Source: Pseudonocardiales bacterium
GTDB lineage: Bacteria > Actinomycetota > Actinomycetes > Mycobacteriales > Pseudonocardiaceae
Assembly: GCA_023252195.1 (NCBI GenBank)
Contig: JAHEXI010000002.1
Coordinates: 1 to 64,000 of the forward strand
Reading direction: 5' to 3'
Length of the DNA: 64,000 nucleotides
Under the pieces are notes generated by a model. That model did no database searches and was not told the origin of the DNA. It worked only from the letters and a program-made list of their open reading frames with translations. Positions 58,496-64,000 of the stretch are shown here, in pieces (within the stretch, counting starts at the first letter, position 1; each line of letters starts with the position of its first letter). A program made the translations under genes and the position numbers.

Positions 58496-59337
58496 CGGGC
58501 AAGCACCTCGTCGATCTCGGCGGAGGTCGGCAGGGACGGCTGAGCACCGGGCCGGGTCACCGCCAGCGCGCCTGCAGCGCAGGCCCGGGCGAGCAACTCG
58601 GCATCGGGCAGTCCGCGCAGTAGACCTGCTACCGCAGCGCCGATGAACGCATCACCGGCAGCGGTGCCATCCACGGCGTTGACCGACGGAGGGACCGCGG
58701 CCGCGACTTCGATGCCCCCGCGAAGCAGCACCGCACCGCGCGGTCCGTCGGTGATGGCAACGGCTCGGGCAGCGTGCAAAGCGGGTAGCGCGGCGTATTC
58801 GCCACGATTGACCACCACCAAATCGGCACGCCGCAGCACGTCGGTCGGGACCGCGCGGGTTGGCGACGCGTTGAGCACGAACAGCCCGGTGGCGTGTCGG
58901 GCAGCGGCGGTTACTGCCTGTTCGGGCACCTCCAGCACGGTGAGCACCGCTTCGGCGCCGGCCACGTCGTGTGCTCGCACCTGAAGTGCTGCGTTGGCGC
59001 CGGGTACCACGACGATGGTGGTCTCGCCCGCAGCGTCGACGGTGATCAGCGCCAGCCCGGTCGGCTCGGTGACCCTCTGTAGCCGGTCTAAATCCACGCC
59101 TTCGCGGCGTAACACCTCCAGCGCGGTGTCGGCCTCCGGGTCGGCACCCACCGCGGCGATCAGCTGCACTGGTAACCCGAGGCGGTGCACAGCCAGTGCC
59201 TGGTTGGCGCCCTTGCCTCCGGGTACCCGGGTAAACCCGGCAGCGGTGAGGGTCTCACCTGGTCCGGGTAACCGCGGCAGTGCGGCCACCAGATCGAGGT
59301 TGACGCTGCCCACCACCGTCACGCCCACGGGCTTCAT
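58492..59337 (-). CDS. rbsK: ribokinase
   Basis: A 281-residue PfkB-family kinase. GGKGANQALAVHRLG binds ribose, and NAVDGTAAGDAFIGA near 225 carries the catalytic Asp and the anion hole (DGTAAGD in place of the commoner DTTGAGD). It turns D-ribose into ribose 5-phosphate, using ribose made by the nucleoside hydrolase. The start is an ATG at 59337 followed by MKPVGVTVVGSVNLDLV. It is slightly shorter than Escherichia RbsK. Confidence 0.93.
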   Translation of the reverse strand: MKPVGVTVVGSVNLDLVAALPRLPGPGETLTAAGFTRVPGGKGANQALAVHRLGLPVQLIAAVGADPEADTALEVLRREGVDLDRLQRVTEPTGLALITVDAAGETTIVVVPGANAALQVRAHDVAGAEAVLTVLEVPEQAVTAAARHATGLFVLNASPTRAVPTDVLRRADLVVVNRGEYAALPALHAARAVAITDGPRGAVLLRGGIEVAAAVPPSVNAVDGTAAGDAFIGAAVAGLLRGLPDAELLARACAAGALAVTRPGAQPSLPTSAEIDEVLAR

Positions 59338-59394
59338 CCCACCACGCCGCCCGGCCGGCCACCGACGGATGGATGTGCTCGGCGATCTCGGCCG

Positions 59395-59665
59395 GGGTGG
59401 GCCAGTCCGCTATTCAGGTGATTAGCGGCGGCCATGACGAAGCGCATCCGGCCGCGATCGCGCAGAACTTGCCGATCAGCAGCCGTTCCGAGCCGAAGCC
59501 GTAGAGCACGCGCTCATCCTCGAAGCTCCCGGTGTCTTTCGAGGCGTCGTAGTAGGTGTACGCGCCGACGCTGACCTTCGCGGAGGTAATGGTGGGCCGC
59601 AGGAACACGCAGTAGCGTGGGTGGGCAGCCAGCGGGTAGGGATTGGTCGGGTCGGGAACGGTCAA
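59395..59665 (-). pseudogene. CatB/Vat-type acetyltransferase, N-terminal fragment
   Basis: The frame reads TITSAKVSVGAYTYYDASKD, then VLYGFGSERLLIGKFCAIAA, matching the start of xenobiotic acetyltransferases of the left-handed beta-helix type (CatB, VatD). At about 59440 a single-base shift replaces RFVMAAANH, still visible in the next frame, with a short false tail. The hexapeptide-repeat domain with the catalytic His is then missing. So it is a truncated, frameshifted resistance-type gene. It is divergent from the helicase pseudogene and lies only 20 bases from it. Confidence 0.6.
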
Positions 59666-59685
59666 CGGTCCTCCAGGACGAGGCT

Positions 59686-60606
59686 GTCAGGGCAACCGCC
59701 ACTCCGCACAATGGCTATCTGGAGTCGTTCACCGCGCTGTTGGAGCTGCTGGACGATCAGCGCTTCATTCGCGGTGTCAAGCCCCCTGAATACCAGCTGG
59801 CCCGGGTCATGGTGCGCCGGCTCAAGAGGGACCTCCCGCCGCGGTGGGACGGCACGCCCCGGTTCCCGCAGCGCAACCTCGACTACCTGGAGGTCAGCTA
59901 CTCCGAGTCCGAACGCCACGCTCACCAGCTGCTCAACCGCTATGCAGCCAGTCGCCGGTCATCAGCCGACGGCAAGCCGGCCAAGGCCGCTGCCGACTTC
60001 GTCACGCCCCTGCTCAAGCGACGGATGTTCTCCTCGCCCAAGGCGTTTGCCGAGACGCTCTAGGTCCACCTCAAGACGATGACGGACCGGGAGCGGGCAC
60101 CCTCGGCGCCGGTCAGCGAGCGAGTGCTGCGGCCGCTGGTCGAGCGGCTCGACGAGGCCAACGACGACCTGGCAGATGCCGCCGCCTACGCCCAGGCCGA
60201 GCAGGACGCCCTCATCGCTGCCCGCAGCTGCGCGCCCGCACTGTCCACTGCGGAGCACGCGATGCTGACAGAGCTGGGAACCTGGCGCGCGGCGCGCAGG
60301 CCGCCCGGACACCAAGTTCACCGCGCTGCGCCACTGGCTGGATCCGATCGTGCCGCCGACCGGTGAGTCGACCGAACGTGTGATCATCTTCACCGAGTAC
60401 CGGGACACCCAGCGCTGGCTCTGCGAGCGGCTGCTCGCCGCCGGCTATCCGGCGCGTCGGCCGGCCCTGCTCTACGGCGGCCAGGACGAGCAGGACCGGG
60501 AACACGTGAAGAACGTGTTCACCGCCGATCCGGAACTCGATGAGGTGCGCGTGCTGATCGCCACCGATGCCGCCAGCGAGGGCATCAACCTGCAGTGGCA
60601 CCGCCA
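59686..60606 (+). pseudogene. DrmD-like SNF2 helicase, fragmentary (DISARM relic)
   Basis: TATPHNGYLESFTALLELLD, then QLARVMVRRLKRDLPPRWDG and DFVTPLLKRRMFSSPKAF match SNF2 helicase DrmD after motif III. A TAG stands in frame at 60061-60063. The frame continues VHLKTM and later RVIIFTEYRDTQRWLCERLL, then TDAASEGINLQ, helicase motifs IV-V, after a shift near 60305. The N-terminal half with the Walker A site is absent, and after motif V the sequence changes abruptly to XRE/DUF5753 debris. Other SNF2 ATPases are possible, but the nearby DrmA relic favours DISARM. Confidence 0.65.
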
Positions 60607-60690
60607 CCGGGTGCTGCAGCTGATCGAGGCCGCCACCACCCAGCCCAACGTGACGGTGCTGGTGATCCCGCGACACACGCCCAGGCCCGG
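60607..60690 (+). pseudogene. DUF5753 fragment joined to the helicase relic
   Basis: RVLQLIEAATTQPNVTVLVI is typical of the DUF5753 domain of XRE regulators, not of helicases, and it directly precedes a DUF397 frame, as in intact XRE/DUF397 operons. The join with helicase motif V is near 60605. Confidence 0.4.
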
Positions 60691-60692
60691 GC

Positions 60693-60845
60693 GTGGACCC
60701 CGCGCCAGCCGGGTGGCGCAAGAGCAGTCACAGCTCCGCCAACGCCAACTGCGTCGAGATCAACTTCGCCCAACCCGACTTCGTCCAGATCCGGGACAGC
60801 AAGGACCGCGGGACAGGGCCGACGATTGCCGTGACCCGCCGCTAG
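60693..60845 (+). CDS. DUF397 protein, probably shortened by a stop mutation
   Basis: A GTG opens a 50-residue protein: WRKSSHSSANANCVEINFAQ, then FVQIRDSKDRG, the DUF397 pattern. It stops TAG at 60843-60845, but the frame continues WATLVDQI, the usual W-x2-F-like ending, to a second stop at 60885-60887. A GAG-to-TAG change is likely. Its XRE partner is reduced to a fragment, so function is doubtful. Confidence 0.55.
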   Translation: MDPAPAGWRKSSHSSANANCVEINFAQPDFVQIRDSKDRGTGPTIAVTRR

Positions 60846-61135
60846 TGGGCCACGCTTGTTGACCAGATCGCCGCCATCACGTCGTAGCGTCGGACAGGCG
60901 CCCGCCGGAATGCAGGATCGCGGTGCCCAGGCCGTCGATCCGCTTTATGGTGAGCATCACCGGGTTCGTCGCCTCCGGGGAACACTGTTTTTGCTCCTGA
61001 CTAGCGGGTCCCTTATCATTCGGGCCGGTGCTGTGGTGTTTCGCTGGTGGCGTAATCCTCGTCGTGGGATTGTGTCCGGGCTGCTGGGTTGGATGGCCGA
61101 GACTGTCAGACCTGCCTTGTAGCGTTCGGCTTGTG

Positions 61136-63034
61136 ATGGTGCGGCAATTGCTTCCCGTGAGCCTGGCCGAGATAGCGCCGGGTCCGGAGTTGGGTGCACT
61201 GCTGGCCGGAATCGACATTTCTGCACTCACCGGTTCTGACGCTGTAGAGGTATTGCGGGCCCGCGCGCGGCAATTGTCCCATGACCAGGCCCGATTGCTG
61301 GCCACCATGGTGGAAGTCGGCTTGTGCGACCCCGGCGCCTACGGCGATGAGGTGGCCCGGCTTTCGGAGCCGCCGGCGTATGCCGCGGATGAGATCCGCG
61401 CCGCGTTGGCCTGGACCCGCCGCGCTGCCGACCGGGAACTCGGCTTCGCTGAGGCCCTGGTGCTGCGGATGCCGGCGGTGTTCACCGCGCTGGAGACCGG
61501 CCGGATTGATCGGAGCAAGGCGTGGGTGTTCGCCGATCTGTGCGCTGATCTGACTCCTGAGCAGACCGAGGTGGTGTGCACCCGGCTGCTGCTCCATGCC
61601 GAGAGGCTGACCACCGGGGAGCTCGCGGCGCGGATCAAGAAACTGGCCATCGCGCTGGATCCGCAGTGGGCCGCCCGCCGGTACGCCGCTGCGGTGCGCG
61701 AGCGCACGGTGATCGGGTATCTGGGCCCGGAGGGCACCGCGACCATCACCGGCTCCGGATTGCCCGCAGACCAGGCCGCCTCCGCGTGTGCCCGCATTGA
61801 GGAGTTGGCCCGGGCGGCCAAACGCGCTGGCCATCCCGGCCGGATCGGTCCTCTGCGAGCCGACATCTACCTGGGCCTGCTCGATGGTCGCTGGCAACAC
61901 CACACCGGCGAGCAAATCATCACCGACCTGCTCACCGACGCCACCAGCGACACCGAGGATGGCGCTGATCCCCAGCCTGCGGCCGAACCCGACGCTACGA
62001 CCGGCGGCGAGCCCCCAGCTAGCGATGCTTCTGGTGGTGGTGCAACCGCCGACGCCGACGACCCCGCAGCCCACAGCGTCGCCGAGGACAGTGACAGCCG
62101 GGAAACCAGGCCGGACGGGCACCCCACCATGGGCGAGCCCGGCACAGCGCTGCCGGTCCGGCGGGTCGGGGTGGAGGTGCGGGTGGGACTGGCGACCCTG
62201 CTCGACCGCGACCAGCACCCCGGAGAAATTCCCGGCTGGGGACCCATCCCCGCAGAAACCGCGCGCACCATGGTGGCGGCCCAGCGCGCTGCAGAATGGC
62301 GCTTTGCGATCACCGACCCCACGGGACAGCTGCTGCTTGCTGGGATCACCCGCCGCCGTCCCCACCACTCAGCGCCAGATCACACCACGCTCGGTCACAC
62401 CGCGAGCCAGCAGCCGCCGTGTCGGGGCGGAATCGTCGAACTGCAGCTCCCCGCCACCCTGCTCACCGAACTGCTCACCGAACTCGCCACCAACCCCGAC
62501 GCCTGTGGTGAGTGGGCCGGGATCGTGACCGACATCGCAACCCATTACACCCAGCACACCCATCGCGGACCGGGGAAATCGCACACTCAGGACCCGACCA
62601 CCCGGTTCGCCGGGGCGGCGCTACGCCGTCATGTCCAGATTCGGGACCGGTTCTGCGTCTATCCCGGGTGCCGCGCCACAGCCCGCAGCGCCGACCTCGA
62701 CCACACTCGCGACCACGCCCTTGGCGGTCCCACCACCGACACCAACTCAGGACCACTGTGCCGGCACGACCACCAGCTGAAGACCGCTGGTTGGTGGAGG
62801 TTGCACCAACCCCAACCCGGCCACTTCACCTGGATCAGCCCGCTCCGCAGGACATACCACACCCAACCCCCACCCATCATCCACGACCTACCCGAACCTC
62901 GGCCCCGGCCTAGCGACTTCGACTACCTGCCGGTCGCCACCCCCGAGGAAGACACGCCCATCCTGGAACGACCACCACCACAACCCGACCCTCCACCGAC
63001 GCCGCCAGACCCCCACGAGCCACCCCCCTTCTAG
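61136..63034 (+). CDS. DUF222 / HNH endonuclease-domain protein
   Basis: A 632-residue protein. DUF222 covers about 1-250 and again 370-420; a disordered Ala/Asp/Gly-rich linker lies near 300-350. The HNH domain near 510-565 reads FCVYPGCRATARSADLDHT, then GGPTTDTNSGPLCRHDHQ, with Cys pair and H-N-H. The tail is Pro-rich. Such genes are multi-copy in actinobacteria and may be mobile or part of intron-like elements; the nuclease target is unknown. Start at ATG 61136 (a GTG one codon earlier is possible). It separates the two DISARM relics. Confidence 0.88.
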   Translation: MVRQLLPVSLAEIAPGPELGALLAGIDISALTGSDAVEVLRARARQLSHDQARLLATMVEVGLCDPGAYGDEVARLSEPPAYAADEIRAALAWTRRAADRELGFAEALVLRMPAVFTALETGRIDRSKAWVFADLCADLTPEQTEVVCTRLLLHAERLTTGELAARIKKLAIALDPQWAARRYAAAVRERTVIGYLGPEGTATITGSGLPADQAASACARIEELARAAKRAGHPGRIGPLRADIYLGLLDGRWQHHTGEQIITDLLTDATSDTEDGADPQPAAEPDATTGGEPPASDASGGGATADADDPAAHSVAEDSDSRETRPDGHPTMGEPGTALPVRRVGVEVRVGLATLLDRDQHPGEIPGWGPIPAETARTMVAAQRAAEWRFAITDPTGQLLLAGITRRRPHHSAPDHTTLGHTASQQPPCRGGIVELQLPATLLTELLTELATNPDACGEWAGIVTDIATHYTQHTHRGPGKSHTQDPTTRFAGAALRRHVQIRDRFCVYPGCRATARSADLDHTRDHALGGPTTDTNSGPLCRHDHQLKTAGWWRLHQPQPGHFTWISPLRRTYHTQPPPIIHDLPEPRPRPSDFDYLPVATPEEDTPILERPPPQPDPPPTPPDPHEPPPF

Positions 63035-63054
63035 CTGTGGCCTGCTTGCTGTCC

Positions 63055-64000
63055 TCGGACCGCTCGGGATGCCGGGGATCGGCCAGCGCCGCCAGGTTCA
63101 GCAGCACGAAGGCAAGCTGGAACGGCCGCCAGCGCTGGCTACCCGCTGCATCGAGGCTGGCCACGGTGTCGTCCAGGGTGCGTTGCGGGTCCGCCCTTCG
63201 CTGGGCGGCCACCTGAGTGTGCAAACGCTGCAGGTACATCGCACGGTTGGTTGGCGAATCCGAACGCCCGCCGGACGATGTCGTCCCCGGCCAGCAGGTC
63301 GATGCCCGCCTCGATACGGTCGGCTGCGTGGGCCGCGGCGTCAAGGTTGTCGCGGGCCTGGTCGGCGTAGTCGGCCAGGCATTCGCGCGGGTCGTCAATG
63401 TCCACGGTCTTGCACTTGATCCACGCCCGATAACCGGCCACCAGCGGTCGCAACACCGTGACCAGCGACTCGGCCGAGGTTTCAGCGAGCTCGGCCAAGC
63501 GCTTCATGTCCAACTCAAGGTCGGCAAGCTCGGCGAGATCCGGATCGGTGTCGGCGCTGGGCACGTCGGTGGCCGGGATCTCGTAGTCGGGCACCGTCCG
63601 GGTGTGAATCTCATTGGCCCGCGAGGGATTGTCCTGAGTGACGTCGGCATGTACCGCGACTCCGCTGCCGACCGCGAACTCGGGATGGAACCGGTAGGCC
63701 ATGGCCAGCCGTTGCTGCTCGGCCGCGTCGTCGTGGTCTCCGCCGTTGGGCCGTTCCGGCCGCGGGAGGAACACCGCTCGGTCGTCGGTGCCGGTGGTGG
63801 ACAGCTGCACCTGGAAGATCCACGACGGTGCGTGCCGTCTGCGGTCCGGCTCGCTCTGCCGGTTCTCCAGGAACAGGGAGACCAGCCAGTTCCCGTTGTG
63901 CTTGCGGGCGCGGCCGCGGCCGCGGACCACGACGTCCGGCTGATCGGGATCGGGGGCCTGCGGATCAAGAAGCCCTTCGGCGAGCCGTAGCCGGACCGTT
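63055..64000 (-). pseudogene. drmA: DrmA helicase, N-terminal part, frameshifted and truncated (DISARM relic, runs off window)
   Basis: From the right edge the frame reads VRLRLAEGLLDPQ, RGRGRARKHNGNWLVSLFLE, VFLPRPERPNGGDHDD, MAYRFHPEFAVGSGVAVHA, then NLDAAAHAADRIEAGIDLLA. At 63245-63252 GGTT is doubled (AACC twice on this strand), shifting the frame; the next frame carries on NRAMYLQRLHTQVAAQRRAD, then RWRPFQLAFVLLNLAALADP. Homology stops near 63060, before the helicase Walker site expected next. This order matches DrmA, the DUF1998 helicase of DISARM. The protein is inactive as it stands. Confidence 0.7.

Noticed and set aside
59686-60606. calling the helicase pieces as separate real genes (59617-60063, 60079-60366, 60350-60862)
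   Set aside because: Motifs run on continuously through a TAG and a frameshift, so the pieces belong to one broken gene.

Overview
The window is GC-rich actinobacterial DNA, most likely from the order Pseudonocardiales. The reasons are the XRE/DUF397 regulator pair, DUF222-HNH endonuclease genes and their relics, the GlgE-type alpha-glucan pathway, an actinobacterial crotonyl-CoA carboxylase/reductase, and frequent GTG starts with purine-rich ribosome sites. The genus cannot be fixed from the sequence. No rRNA, tRNA or CRISPR array was seen.

The left 19 kb is accessory DNA in decay. It opens with the tail of an IS30-type transposase, then a PD-(D/E)XK-like nuclease gene facing a DUF5677 gene. 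Next come a truncated rifampin monooxygenase behind a rifamycin-element-like inverted repeat, an intact endonuclease/exonuclease/phosphatase gene, and several genes broken by single-base indels. An operon for a lipoprotein, a short-chain dehydrogenase, a zinc alcohol dehydrogenase and a cupin faces an XRE regulator across a perfect 12-bp palindrome. A Tn3-family transposase remnant, a CmtR-like metal sensor operon with two cation-efflux paralogues, an integrase tail, DUF222-HNH relics and a broken ECF sigma factor follow.

From 19.4 to 35.6 kb genes are mostly intact. One block suggests acyl-CoA chemistry: aldehyde dehydrogenase, a tandem-fused 3-hydroxyacyl-CoA dehydrogenase, crotonyl-CoA carboxylase/reductase, methylmalonyl-CoA epimerase, thiolase, MeaB GTPase and a B12-dependent acyl-CoA mutase large subunit. 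Together they could turn acetyl-CoA into ethylmalonyl- or methylmalonyl-type extender units. Two VapBC modules, a DivIVA-like protein, a thioredoxin-fold TPR protein and a degenerate GGDEF/EAL protein are interspersed.

From 35.6 to 55.9 kb lies a dispersed alpha-glucan set: glgB, mak, treS, glgE, glgP and glgX. TreS and Mak turn trehalose into maltose 1-phosphate, GlgE polymerises it, GlgB branches it, and GlgX with GlgP degrade it. Interleaved are a third toxin-antitoxin pair, a heavily decayed type ISP restriction-modification gene, an XRE/DUF397 pair, and a carotenoid group (Rieske protein, CrtU, methyltransferase). An ABC ATPase, small membrane proteins, a nucleoside hydrolase and ribokinase close the core.

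From 59.4 kb rightward decay resumes: a CatB-like acetyltransferase fragment, a DrmD-like SNF2 helicase pseudogene joined to XRE/DUF397 debris, an intact DUF222-HNH gene, and a 3'-truncated DrmA pseudogene that leaves the window. This looks like a ruined DISARM locus. The most unusual feature of the whole window is a set of at least three families of dispersed palindromic elements, mostly at convergent gene ends, plus a CAG repeat that encodes poly-Cys in one transporter and may encode poly-Leu in its neighbour.
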